From Thermoplasmatales archaeon I-plasma (GTDB lineage: Archaea > Thermoplasmatota > Thermoplasmata > Thermoplasmatales > GCA-001856825), in contig ATMD01000001.1 in assembly GCA_001856825.1 (NCBI GenBank), positions 50,581 to 114,580 on the forward strand: a stretch of 64,000 nt of DNA. Reading direction: 5' to 3'. The notes beneath the pieces were generated by a model. The model was not told where the DNA came from, searched no databases, and worked only from the letters and a program-made list of their open reading frames with translations. This document shows positions 1-8,635 of the stretch, piece by piece. The position numbers and the translations under genes are program-made. The first letter of the stretch is position 1. Each line of letters opens with the position of its first letter.

Positions 1-289
1 TCTCTATGAGATATTCTATGAGCCTTATGCTCTTCTTTACTTCAGATATGCTCTGCGAAATTGGTTTTCCCATTTCCTCAGTCATTATTGCTGCAAGTTC
101 GTCAGTATTCCTCTCGAAGTTTGGCTTCAGCACATCCCTGAAATAATCAATTCTCTCTTCCAGGTTCTTCCTCCAGTCTACCTGAGCAATCCTGCATTGC
201 CTTATCTTGCCTAAGGCATCTTCGCGATTGTCTGCGTCGTATGATTGCAGTATCTCCCCTGTGTATGGATTTCTTGTAACTATGCTCAT
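1..289 (-). CDS. Aldehyde dehydrogenase, N-terminal part (runs off window)
   Basis: Only the first 96 codons lie in the window; the gene continues past base 1. The translation starts MSIVTRNPYTGE and contains EEMGKPISQSISEVKKS, the N-terminal NAD-domain pattern of succinate-semialdehyde-type dehydrogenases (TEEMGKP). The catalytic Glu and Cys lie outside the window, so the substrate cannot be judged. The ATG at 287-289 overlaps the TGA of the upstream aminotransferase (286-288), so the two are translationally coupled. A GABA-type transaminase followed by a succinate-semialdehyde-type dehydrogenase is the classical two-step route from an omega-amino acid to a dicarboxylate. The family is clear; the specific substrate is inferred from context. 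Confidence 0.85.
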   Translation of the reverse strand, partial: MSIVTRNPYTGEILQSYDADNREDALGKIRQCRIAQVDWRKNLEERIDYFRDVLKPNFERNTDELAAIMTEEMGKPISQSISEVKKSIRLIEYLIE

Positions 290-1662
290 AGTCCAACTTC
301 CGTTTCCCTTATTGCATCCTCAAATATGGACATCCCTCTGTCCAGAAGGTCGTCCTCTATAGTCAGTGGTGCCATGAACCTCATGACGTTTCCGTAATGG
401 CCGCAGGTATGCATCAGGACCCCCTTCCTGAACATGTTCTCCCTTATTTTACCAGCGAGTTCTGTTCCCGGTGATTTTCCTTTTTTGCTTGTTACTATTT
501 CATTTCCTAGCATGTACCCCTTCCCTCTTACATCTCCTATTATATTGGAGTTGTCCGCGACCTCCCGGAATCTTTTCAGGAGTTCCCTCCCCTTTGACCT
601 TACCCTCTCCAGGAAAACATCGTCCTTTACTATGTCAAGGACGGCTGCCCCAGCCGCCATTCCCAGGGGATTTCCCCTGTATGTTCCAAGATGGAATGCC
701 TTCGGAATCTGGTCGAAATCACTCCTGTATGCTATAGAAGATATGGGTACTCCCCCGCCTATGCTCTTTGATATGCACATTATGTCTGGGGTAATGCCAA
801 GATATTCGCTTGCCCACAGTTTCCCTGTCCTGCCAATTCCGCTCTGAACTTCATCGACTATCAGCGGAATGGAGTACTTGTCGCAGGTCTCCCTGAGCAT
901 CGGAAGGAAATCGTCTGGAGGGACTATGTACCCCCCTTCCCCCTGTATTGGTTCCACAATGATTCCTCCCACAGGTGGAACACCAGAATACGGGTCGCTG
1001 ATCATTTCTTCTATCCTTGAAATCACTTCCTTCGAAATGTCTTCCCTTGCAACTTTTGGATTAAATCTGTAAGGGTATGGATATGGAGCGTAAACGTAAT
1101 TCTGTGCGGGGAATCCCGCATAGTCCCTGTAGTGGTAGTTGGATGTGGCCCCAACAATGCCGCCAGCTATTCCATGATACGATCCGCTGAACGCAATTAT
1201 TGTCTGCTTCTTGGAATTGTATCTCGCCAGTGACACGGCAGCCTCACATGCGTCCGCACCAGTGACTGTCATGAGTACCTTTGAGTGATCCTTCATCTTC
1301 CCAGGAAGCACTGAATTCAGTGTCTTTAGATACCTGATCCTTGCCTCCGTCGGGACCTCGGTTATGTGCGTTATCTTATCAACCTGGTTCTTCAGTGCCT
1401 CCATTACAGCAGGGTGGCCGTGTCCTAGGTTCATTACTGAGACCCCTCCAAACCAGTCTATGAACACATTCCCGTCCATGTCCACTATTGTGGACCCCTT
1501 GCCATAGTCTATTGCAAAATTGAAGAAAGTGGTATAAGACCTGCTGGATGTCTCCAACTTTTCCTGCACTTCAAGGAGTTGCTTGGATTTAGGTCCTGGC
1601 AAGTTCGTCTTAATAACCGGTGCATTCTCCATGCTCAACCTATTTGAAGTCTGGACTGACAT
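286..1662 (-). CDS. Class III aminotransferase, 4-aminobutyrate/ornithine-type
   Basis: A 458-residue PLP-dependent omega-amino acid transaminase. Visible motifs are TGADACEAAVSLAR (phosphate-binding region), SGSYHG, the cofactor aspartate in IVDEVQSGIGRTG (about residues 268-280) and the Schiff-base lysine in CISKSIGGG (Lys299). Length and motif order fit the GabT/ArgD/RocD superfamily; nothing here separates GABA from other omega-amino donors. It overlaps the downstream aldehyde dehydrogenase by ATGA, so the pair probably oxidises an amine to the acid. The divergent neighbour on its upstream side is an Lrp-type regulator (1778-2275), a likely controller. The ATG at 1660-1662 is chosen; a shorter start at internal Met11 is possible. 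Confidence 0.9.
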   Translation of the reverse strand: MSVQTSNRLSMENAPVIKTNLPGPKSKQLLEVQEKLETSSRSYTTFFNFAIDYGKGSTIVDMDGNVFIDWFGGVSVMNLGHGHPAVMEALKNQVDKITHITEVPTEARIRYLKTLNSVLPGKMKDHSKVLMTVTGADACEAAVSLARYNSKKQTIIAFSGSYHGIAGGIVGATSNYHYRDYAGFPAQNYVYAPYPYPYRFNPKVAREDISKEVISRIEEMISDPYSGVPPVGGIIVEPIQGEGGYIVPPDDFLPMLRETCDKYSIPLIVDEVQSGIGRTGKLWASEYLGITPDIMCISKSIGGGVPISSIAYRSDFDQIPKAFHLGTYRGNPLGMAAGAAVLDIVKDDVFLERVRSKGRELLKRFREVADNSNIIGDVRGKGYMLGNEIVTSKKGKSPGTELAGKIRENMFRKGVLMHTCGHYGNVMRFMAPLTIEDDLLDRGMSIFEDAIRETEVGL

Positions 1663-1777
1663 ACATTCTCACACAGATTCATGCCTCTCTGGTATATTAA
1701 AAGTGGATAAGTTTCTCCGATCGTCAGAATAGGACAATTTTTTTCGTAGTTAGAGGCATAAACATTAATTTAATTCT

Positions 1778-2275
1778 CTATTGGTCCTTTATGATCAGCT
1801 TGAGAGATTCCGGGAAGTCTTCCTTTGCGGTATTGAGCGCCATGATGGTCTCACTGCGTTCAACGCCAGGCGTCCTTGATAATTCATTGACTATGCTTCC
1901 CAGTTCAGTCTTGTTCCTTGCTCGTATCAACGCAACGAAATCTATGCTTCCGAGGACAAAATAGACTGCCCATACCCCCTTTATCTTGGCTATTTTCGAA
2001 CCGATTGATTCCCCATATTCTGGGCCATATTTTGCATTTATGAGAGATATTGCAGTGATACTCTTGTCAAGGTTTGTCTGGTTAATCAGCGGGATTACAC
2101 CCTTCAAGAAGTTGCTGCTTTTCATTTTCTTCAGCCTGTTATGGACAGTGGACTTAGAGACACCGACCTTCTTGGAGATAACGCTTAGATTAGTTTCCCT
2201 AGTGTCGAATATACTCAAAAGAATCTTCTTGTCTAGGCTATTAAGCTGATCAAGTGTAATTTTTTCACTCTTCAT
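1778..2275 (-). CDS. Lrp/AsnC-family transcriptional regulator
   Basis: A 165-residue protein with an N-terminal winged helix (about residues 10-60; LDKKILLSIF, then VISKKVGVSKSTVHNRLKKM as recognition part). The C-terminal RAM ligand-binding domain carries the typical SIDFVALIRA strand. These regulators sense amino acids and form dimers or octamers on promoters. A TTG seven codons upstream (2296) is possible. I prefer the ATG at 2273-2275 because a TATA-like TTTATTAATT around 2301-2310 puts transcription start almost on it. It sits between an aminotransferase/dehydrogenase pair and a signal peptidase, so control of amine catabolism is likely but inferred. Confidence 0.9.
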   Translation of the reverse strand: MKSEKITLDQLNSLDKKILLSIFDTRETNLSVISKKVGVSKSTVHNRLKKMKSSNFLKGVIPLINQTNLDKSITAISLINAKYGPEYGESIGSKIAKIKGVWAVYFVLGSIDFVALIRARNKTELGSIVNELSRTPGVERSETIMALNTAKEDFPESLKLIIKDQ

Positions 2276-2378
2276 ATCGACTACTATATTACACAAATTA
2301 ATAAAGTGTTATGCATGTAAAATTTTTCCAGCAGCCTTCAATAGCAAATAATTTAATAATCATTTATCTAAACCTTCA

Positions 2379-3164
2379 GTGACCTTCAGATACAAGAGCG
2401 AAGTAATAAGTGCAGTGGCAGTAGTGGTCGTAATAGCAATATTGTTTTCTTCACTTTTCCTGTACACGGGTAACTGGCCACCGGCTGTCATAGTCGAATC
2501 AAGTTCAATGCAGCATGGGAATAACTTCGTTTTTGGCGTTATCAATACAGGGGACATTGTGGGAGTAAAGAAGATTAATTCATTCGCAAACGTCCAGACA
2601 TATCTTGTAGCGAGGGAGAGGGGGAATCCGATTACATACGGTGAATACGGAAATGTTGTCATTTACAAGAATAGTTTACTAAGAGAACTTGTAATCCACA
2701 GGGCAATATTCTACGTAGAAGGATGGAATGGAACGACACCAATTCTCTACGGAAATACACACCCTTCATGGCTAACCATTCAGGGTCCGAACGTATACAT
2801 AACAGATGTAGGATACTCCCACAGGAATCTTCTGGTTCAACTAGAGAGCTATATAGGACAGGTCGGGTTTGTAACAATGGGTGACCACAATTTCGCCGAT
2901 TCTCCTTATCACATTGGCAATTACACTCTAGCTGCAGACCAGAATGAGAACATAGACAACAGTCTTGTGAGTTCGAACCAGGTCGTAGGCGTTGCTGTTG
3001 GATATATTCCTATAGTGGGGGTAATGAAGCTGTGGGTTACTGGGCAAACAACTTTCATCCCAGAAAACAGTAATATTGCAATGATAATCATCATAGTGGT
3101 CATAGTTGCACTAGCCATTGTGCCGCTCCCTTCACCGAAATCCAGGCGAAGAGAAAGAAACTAG
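2379..3164 (+). CDS. Archaeal signal peptidase I (S26B family)
   Basis: A 261-residue membrane protease that would remove signal peptides from exported proteins. An N-terminal membrane helix (about residues 9-31) is followed by the catalytic serine in VIVESSSMQH, the archaeal catalytic histidine in ELVIHRAIFY (in place of the bacterial lysine) and a conserved MGDHN acidic motif. A second hydrophobic helix lies near the C-terminus (about 229-250), then a basic tail. The start is a GTG at 2379-2381; an A/T-rich box around 2350-2366 suits a leaderless message. It converges on the peptide-transporter permease, only 6 bases apart. Family assignment is firm; no secretion partner is adjacent. Confidence 0.85.
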   Translation: MTFRYKSEVISAVAVVVVIAILFSSLFLYTGNWPPAVIVESSSMQHGNNFVFGVINTGDIVGVKKINSFANVQTYLVARERGNPITYGEYGNVVIYKNSLLRELVIHRAIFYVEGWNGTTPILYGNTHPSWLTIQGPNVYITDVGYSHRNLLVQLESYIGQVGFVTMGDHNFADSPYHIGNYTLAADQNENIDNSLVSSNQVVGVAVGYIPIVGVMKLWVTGQTTFIPENSNIAMIIIIVVIVALAIVPLPSPKSRRRERN

Positions 3165-3170
3165 AAAATA

Positions 3171-4163
3171 TCAGTTGGTCGCTTTTGATTTAGCTTTCCT
3201 TGCCTTATTCATCTCTTCCAGTCTTCTTCTCCTCGAGAACAGATGAGACCTTATGTTTGGATCTATGATTTCTGCGAGTCCTTCACCCATGAGGCTGAAG
3301 CCCATCACCATTAAGAAAAGGAATAGTGCAGGTATCAATCCCTCCAACGGGTCTGTGTAAAGATTTGATGTGAGGATAGATGACATTAGACCCAATTCCG
3401 GCTGGTATATCGGAATCCCAATTCCGAGGAATCCAAGGGATGAAAGAGTCAGCATCGCAGTCCCAATGTCCATTGTGGCGTAAACTACCAGCGTAGTCAT
3501 GATGTTAGGAAGGATTCCCTTGAAAAGTATCTTGAAGAACTTGGTATTCAATACCTTTGACATGGTTATGAAATCACTCGCTGAGACCTGTAGCGTGCTT
3601 CCCCTCACCAGTCTTACGTACGGTGGCCACCAGACAAATATGATAGAGAATGCAGCGTTGAAAAGACTCGGTCCAAGAGTTGCAGCTATTGCCATGGACA
3701 TGACTAGCGGCGGAAAAGCAAAGAAGAGATCAGTCAGTCGCATGATGACCTCTTCAACTACTCCCCTGAAATATCCTGCAAATGTTCCAAGGAAGAGCCC
3801 AATTATGGCTGAAACAAGAACTATGAAGACTGCAAGTCCGAGGTCAATGGGAATCGCTGCTATAATCCTTGAGAATATGTCCCTTCCAAGCTGATCGGTG
3901 CCAAAGAGGTGCGACAGGCTGGGAGGGGCATTTACGTCGGAGAGATTAATCTTGAGAGGATTGTAGGGAACGATGTGGTTGCCAAATATAGTATATGCTA
4001 TTCCTATCAGTGCAAATATTACTATTATCACGAATCCCGTTCCGGAGAGTTTGTTGCTCATTATGATGTCTAAAGACTTCCTCAGTGAGTGCCCCAATTC
4101 TAGGAGATCGTTCTTGAGGCGATGGGATAAGCCAGATGCCTCTACCCTCAGGGGCTGGCTCAA
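3171..4163 (-). CDS. dppC: Peptide ABC transporter permease, DppC/OppC-type
   Basis: A 330-residue inner permease of a dipeptide/oligopeptide importer. It has a cytoplasmic N-terminal stretch, a first membrane helix (about 42-62), the family segment LFGTDQLGRDIFSRII (extracytoplasmic loop), then a five-helix core. The usual EAA loop near VRGSTLQVSASDFITMSK contacts the ATPase. A charged RRRRLEEMNKARKAK-type tail ends the protein. It starts with TTG at 4161-4163, overlapping the TGA of dppB. It forms an operon with the binding protein and DppB; the matching ATPases are at 12944-14927 on the other strand. Confidence 0.9.
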   Translation of the reverse strand: MSQPLRVEASGLSHRLKNDLLELGHSLRKSLDIIMSNKLSGTGFVIIVIFALIGIAYTIFGNHIVPYNPLKINLSDVNAPPSLSHLFGTDQLGRDIFSRIIAAIPIDLGLAVFIVLVSAIIGLFLGTFAGYFRGVVEEVIMRLTDLFFAFPPLVMSMAIAATLGPSLFNAAFSIIFVWWPPYVRLVRGSTLQVSASDFITMSKVLNTKFFKILFKGILPNIMTTLVVYATMDIGTAMLTLSSLGFLGIGIPIYQPELGLMSSILTSNLYTDPLEGLIPALFLFLMVMGFSLMGEGLAEIIDPNIRSHLFSRRRRLEEMNKARKAKSKATN

Positions 4164-5194
4164 TCTTCACCACCCAGCCTTATACGCGGATCGAGTGCGG
4201 CATACATTATGTCGGCAATAAGATTTGCCACTATGACAAGAATAGTAAAAATAATCACTATGAAAATGAGCGCAGGATAATCGTCGTTTGCTATGGTCGA
4301 ATAGGCGAATTTCCCGATACCTGGCCACCCAAAAATCTCTTCGACGATAACGTCGCCCGTGATCAGCCAACCAAACATAACTGCTATTACCGTATTGCTT
4401 TCTACTAATCCATTCCTGAGTATGTGCCTCCTGTCTACCGTCTTCTCATCCAGTCCCCTTGCCCTTGCAGATTTTACATAAGGAAGCCATTTCACTCCAA
4501 GTATTCCATTCCTGCTTATTCTCGTGATAATCCCAAAATTCAGGAAGGCAAGGGAGAGTGAAGGAAGGATGATGTGATATATTCCATCGAAGAAATCAGT
4601 GAAATTGAGGGAAATCAGCGAGTCAAGAATGAAAAGACCAGTGATGCGGTGGGGTGGGATGATTATTGCTGAGTACATACCACCGGAAGGGAAAATGGGG
4701 ATGTAAGAAGAAAATATGATTATGGCCAGAATGCTGACAAGAAACGTTGGGGATGCCCAGGCAGCAGTATACAAAACCCTGATGAAAGCATCTTTCTTAG
4801 TCCCGAAATTTATGGCAGAAACATATCCGAGACCCACGCCCACTATCACTATGATCACTAAGGAAGTCAGTATTAGCTCCAGTGTGTTAGGGAAATAGTA
4901 GAAAATCTCACTGCTGATAGACAGTCCTGTAACGGGGTCCACTCCAAAATTGCCCGTGAAAAAATCCTTTATGAAGAGCGCCAGCTGGAACCAGATGGGT
5001 TTGTCTAAGTCATAACGACGAATGACAGCAGCTATAGTCGATGGCCTTGCCTTTGGACCGGCCCAGAGTGCGGCAGGGTCCTTGCTTAAATAATGGGAGA
5101 TTAAAAAAACTATAATAATTGTGCCCAGTATCACGAGTATCGATAGTGCTATTCTCCTGAGGATGAAGTACGCTAGTTCCTGTTTCCCCTCCAA
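4160..5194 (-). CDS. dppB: Peptide ABC transporter permease, DppB/OppB-type
   Basis: A 344-residue permease with the N-terminal helix and LSKDPAALWAGPKARP segment typical of DppB, then six-helix BPD_transp_1 architecture. The EAA-loop region is SARARGLDEKTVDRRHILRNG. It pairs with DppC to form the membrane channel. The TTG start at 5192-5194 is supported by an AGGTGATC Shine-Dalgarno sequence just upstream (about 5198-5205), which also overlaps the stop of the binding-protein gene. The gene lies second in the operon binding protein-DppB-DppC. Confidence 0.9.
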   Translation of the reverse strand: MEGKQELAYFILRRIALSILVILGTIIIVFLISHYLSKDPAALWAGPKARPSTIAAVIRRYDLDKPIWFQLALFIKDFFTGNFGVDPVTGLSISSEIFYYFPNTLELILTSLVIIVIVGVGLGYVSAINFGTKKDAFIRVLYTAAWASPTFLVSILAIIIFSSYIPIFPSGGMYSAIIIPPHRITGLFILDSLISLNFTDFFDGIYHIILPSLSLAFLNFGIITRISRNGILGVKWLPYVKSARARGLDEKTVDRRHILRNGLVESNTVIAVMFGWLITGDVIVEEIFGWPGIGKFAYSTIANDDYPALIFIVIIFTILVIVANLIADIMYAALDPRIRLGGED

Positions 5195-5203
5195 TAGATC
5201 ACC

Positions 5204-7087
5204 TTATGTGAACTGCACTGTATTGTAGTACATAAAGTAACCTGCACCAGATCCAGCAGTATTGGGTATCATTCCCGTCACGTCGTTAGCATGGACCTGA
5301 AGGAAGTAGGGAACGTAAAGCCATGCCATCGTGTAATTGGTGTACATTGTATACGATATGTAGGTCAGGTTTTGTGCTACAGCAACATCGTTGAAAGATG
5401 TGCTTGCGTTGACGGTCCAGTTGAAAACCGTATTGTTATAGTAACCTGTCCCATTGTAATCTCCGTCTGCAAGATTTGTCACGTAATCTATAGCTGCTGA
5501 GTAATCTTCTGTGTAGAAGTTGATGCCCATAGGATAGTCCGAGGTATTCCCTAGGAGGCCGTATATCCAGGAGGTGTAAGGAGTATTTTGTAGCGGCTTC
5601 AGGGTAACGTTTATTCCTATTGCTGCCAGATCCTGCTGTATGATCTGCGAGGCAAGAATCTGTGATGGATCGCTTGAATCATAGAGGAAGTTGATCGTTG
5701 GCATGCTTCCATTTGGCCCAGCCATCACAGTTCCGTTGGGGAATACAGCACGGTAGCCCGCCATATGTAGATACTCGGCAGCAAGGACTGGGTTGTATTG
5801 ATATGGGGTGAGGGAAGTGACATTGGAAGTGTAACCCTGGGACCTCATGTACTGGAGTTCTGAAGTTGTGAGTGGGGAGATAGACCTGTTGTAATAAACA
5901 AACCCTGGAGGTACGGGTCCAATCCACTGTACAGCATGTCCATCAAATACCGAATTTATAAGCCCAGTATAATTGAGAGCATATGTCACAGCTGCCCTGA
6001 CATCAATACCATTAGACCCATTGAAAGGAGCGACGTTTTGGTCCATGTAAACATAGTAAGCGTTTTCAGAAGAGCCGAACTTTATTGGAAGGAGGCTTGC
6101 ATTAACGCCAGATATCGTAAGGGCCTTCGCATAGTCAGTAACTGGAAGTTGCACGATTTGTGCCTTCCCGCCCTGGAGATCTGATATCATCGCAGAAGGC
6201 TGTTTGTACTCAATAACGATATATTCAATGTGAGGGGGGCTAATAGCATCGTTCAGTTGGTTTGCAGGTACTTTGTACCCCCAGTAATTCTTGTTTATTT
6301 CAAGCGAGATGCTTTGACCTGGCGTTATGGACCTTATCTCGTAGAAGCCAGTGCCCGTTGCATTTCCAGCCATATATGAATTTGTTTGTCCTGCAACAAC
6401 TTTTCCATGGCTCAGTACTATGCTCGGGTCGATTGCGGCAGCCATGGGTGTAGTCAGTGTCATCAGAAACTCATTGTACGGAAGGTAGCCGTTGTAACCA
6501 TATCCCATGTGGATTTTAAGGACGTACTTACTCACTACCTGCACTGACTGGTTTGGGTTGTTCATAATCACGAGAGAAGAAGAACTAGGGTTGGTGTAAT
6601 TTATGTTGTTCAAAGTTGATGCTGTTATATTGAATGTGTCATTTGTTGCAGTATTGTTAGTTGCAAGATTCTGTCCAAGGATGAATTCAGGCGCCTGATT
6701 CAGGAGCATATTCCTGTAAAGAGAGAACCACATTACGTAAGCATTGAATGGGTCCCCGTTTGAGAATGTGACATTATGTCTTAGATAGAATGTATAATTC
6801 ATCCCGTTTGATGACACTGTCCAGTTCTGTGCAAGGACAGGAACAAAAGATGTTTCGCTTGTTCCGTTAGGTGCTACGAGCCCCTGATACACCTGGTTCA
6901 TTATTTCCCATCCTGGCGTGGTGAACGTAACTGCAGGGTCAAGGCTGTCATAAGGTTCCGGTTCCTCTACTACCAGTGTATTGGGAGTGCTGGTTGTCTT
7001 ATGATTCGCAAGATAAACTCCCACTCCAGAAGCAATCACAATTATAACCACGGCCAAAACTATAATCACTACAATAGAGCGCTTCAT
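5204..7087 (-). CDS. Peptide/solute-binding lipoprotein-like protein (SBP_bac_5)
   Basis: A 627-residue extracytoplasmic binding protein of the DppA/OppA family. The N-terminus is MKRSIVVIIVLAVVIIVIAS, a signal-anchor helix, followed by a Thr/Ser-rich linker. Next come the family landmarks EPEPYDSLDPAVTF, NWTVSSNGMNYTFYLRHNVTFSNGDPF and DVRAAVTYALNY. It is very rich in Asn-X-Thr/Ser sites, as expected of a surface protein in an acidophile. I prefer the ATG at 7085-7087 to an upstream TTG at 7118-7120 because it begins right at the signal helix and a TTTAAA box lies near 7120-7127. It heads the permease operon. Confidence 0.9.
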   Translation of the reverse strand: MKRSIVVIIVLAVVIIVIASGVGVYLANHKTTSTPNTLVVEEPEPYDSLDPAVTFTTPGWEIMNQVYQGLVAPNGTSETSFVPVLAQNWTVSSNGMNYTFYLRHNVTFSNGDPFNAYVMWFSLYRNMLLNQAPEFILGQNLATNNTATNDTFNITASTLNNINYTNPSSSSLVIMNNPNQSVQVVSKYVLKIHMGYGYNGYLPYNEFLMTLTTPMAAAIDPSIVLSHGKVVAGQTNSYMAGNATGTGFYEIRSITPGQSISLEINKNYWGYKVPANQLNDAISPPHIEYIVIEYKQPSAMISDLQGGKAQIVQLPVTDYAKALTISGVNASLLPIKFGSSENAYYVYMDQNVAPFNGSNGIDVRAAVTYALNYTGLINSVFDGHAVQWIGPVPPGFVYYNRSISPLTTSELQYMRSQGYTSNVTSLTPYQYNPVLAAEYLHMAGYRAVFPNGTVMAGPNGSMPTINFLYDSSDPSQILASQIIQQDLAAIGINVTLKPLQNTPYTSWIYGLLGNTSDYPMGINFYTEDYSAAIDYVTNLADGDYNGTGYYNNTVFNWTVNASTSFNDVAVAQNLTYISYTMYTNYTMAWLYVPYFLQVHANDVTGMIPNTAGSGAGYFMYYNTVQFT

Positions 7088-7186
7088 TTTAACCTTCAAG
7101 TTATGCAAACAATTGCTCAATTTAAAGTTTGCTGAGTTTCATTTCACATTTGTGGATGATTGTTGGAATTATCACTTATTACAGTG

Positions 7187-8635
7187 CTACCACCTTGAAA
7201 TTATTACCTTCCGTTCAGTGAAAAATAGAACATTATCGTCGCCCCCCTGGGGATGCAGGTCCCCAAAGAAGGAATCCTTCATGCCAGAGAACGGGTAAAA
7301 TGCTATCGGGGCAGCAACCCCCACGTTTATTCCTATATTCCCTACATTAATCCCTTCTGAGAATTTCCTTGCGTTCTGGCCAGAACTGGTGTAGATGGAT
7401 GATGCATTTCCGAATCTGCTCCTGTTCATCACATCCAACGCATCATCAAGGGAATTGGCAGTATAGAAAGATGCAACAGGGCCGAATATCTCATCATTCA
7501 TTACTGTCATCCCCTCTGTGACCCCGTCAATTATGGAAGGCCCAAGGAAGAATCCATTGGGGTATTTGCTGCATGTGGCCTTCCTCCCGTCAAGTAAGAT
7601 CTTTCCACCTTCATCCTCCCCTTTCTGTATGTACGTTTCAACTCTCTCCTTGTGTTCTCTTCTAATTAGTGGCCCCATATCTGTATCCGGTTCCATCCCA
7701 TAGCCGAGCCTTAGCCCAGTTGCCCTCTTCTTGAATGCATTCATCACCTTATCGTGATTTTCAGGTAGAGTGACCAGTACAGAGCCGGCCAGGCATCTCT
7801 CTCCAGCATTCCCGTAGAAAGAACCTATAATGTTATCTATGCTCCCTTCCAAGTCTGCATCTGGCATCACAAGGATGTAATTCTTTGCGGACGCCCCTGC
7901 CTGAACCCTCTTTCTGTTAGATGTTCCTTTCCTGTACACATATTCAGCAACTGGAGTAGAACCGACAAAACTTACACCAGCCACTTTCTTGTTCTCTAGG
8001 AGGAAATCAACTGATTCTTTACCGCCATTTATCATCTGAACTACTCCCTCTGGATATCCAGCTTCCTTCACGAGGTTCATCACAGTTTCCATGCTCATTG
8101 GAGTCTTTTCAGACGGCTTGATAATGACTGAGTTCCCCAGAGTAACAGAGTAAGGAAAGAACCAGAAGGGTATCATAACGGGGAAGTTGAAAGGAGAGAT
8201 TATTGCAAAGACCCCAATTGGTACCCTAATAAGTTCTTCGTCAATCCCGTTGGCAATCTGTTTATTGTTTCTACCCATAATATGATAGCTTGCCGCAGCT
8301 GCAGATTGAACATTCTGTATTGCCCTTATCGCGTCCCCTTTGGCTTCTTCAAACGTTTTTCCATGTTCATTGGTCGTTACTTCTGCGATCTTATCGATGT
8401 TGGCCCACATCAGCCTTTCGAGTTTGAAGAGGTGATTGATCCTATCAGAAATGGGAACTTTCTGCCACTTCAATTGCGCATCATAAGCTAAATCTACTGC
8501 CCGTTCCACCTCCTCCCTCCTTGCCTCTCTGACGGATGCGATTTTTGCCCCAAAGGCCGGGTTGAAAACGTCAAACCTATCCTCTCCTTCCCCTTCCTCA
8601 AATTTGTTGTTTACGAAATTGAGAATGCTTCTCAT
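7187..8635 (-). CDS. mmsA: Methylmalonate-semialdehyde-type (CoA-acylating) aldehyde dehydrogenase
   Basis: A 482-residue ALDH-superfamily enzyme. NEHGKTFEEAKGD (about 89-101) and SPFNFPVMIPFWFFP are hallmarks of the MmsA branch, and the catalytic cysteine is in NAGERCLAG (Cys281). The segment where ordinary ALDHs carry their general-base glutamate (LELGG) reads QAGASAKNY, with no Glu. That loss is characteristic of CoA-dependent MMSDH. The expected reaction is methylmalonate or malonate semialdehyde to propionyl- or acetyl-CoA. It abuts the upstream aminotransferase with no gap (ATG 8633-8635 against TAA 8636-8638). Together they fit beta-alanine or beta-aminoisobutyrate degradation; that pathway is inferred. 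Confidence 0.88.
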   Translation of the reverse strand: MRSILNFVNNKFEEGEGEDRFDVFNPAFGAKIASVREARREEVERAVDLAYDAQLKWQKVPISDRINHLFKLERLMWANIDKIAEVTTNEHGKTFEEAKGDAIRAIQNVQSAAAASYHIMGRNNKQIANGIDEELIRVPIGVFAIISPFNFPVMIPFWFFPYSVTLGNSVIIKPSEKTPMSMETVMNLVKEAGYPEGVVQMINGGKESVDFLLENKKVAGVSFVGSTPVAEYVYRKGTSNRKRVQAGASAKNYILVMPDADLEGSIDNIIGSFYGNAGERCLAGSVLVTLPENHDKVMNAFKKRATGLRLGYGMEPDTDMGPLIRREHKERVETYIQKGEDEGGKILLDGRKATCSKYPNGFFLGPSIIDGVTEGMTVMNDEIFGPVASFYTANSLDDALDVMNRSRFGNASSIYTSSGQNARKFSEGINVGNIGINVGVAAPIAFYPFSGMKDSFFGDLHPQGGDDNVLFFTERKVIISRW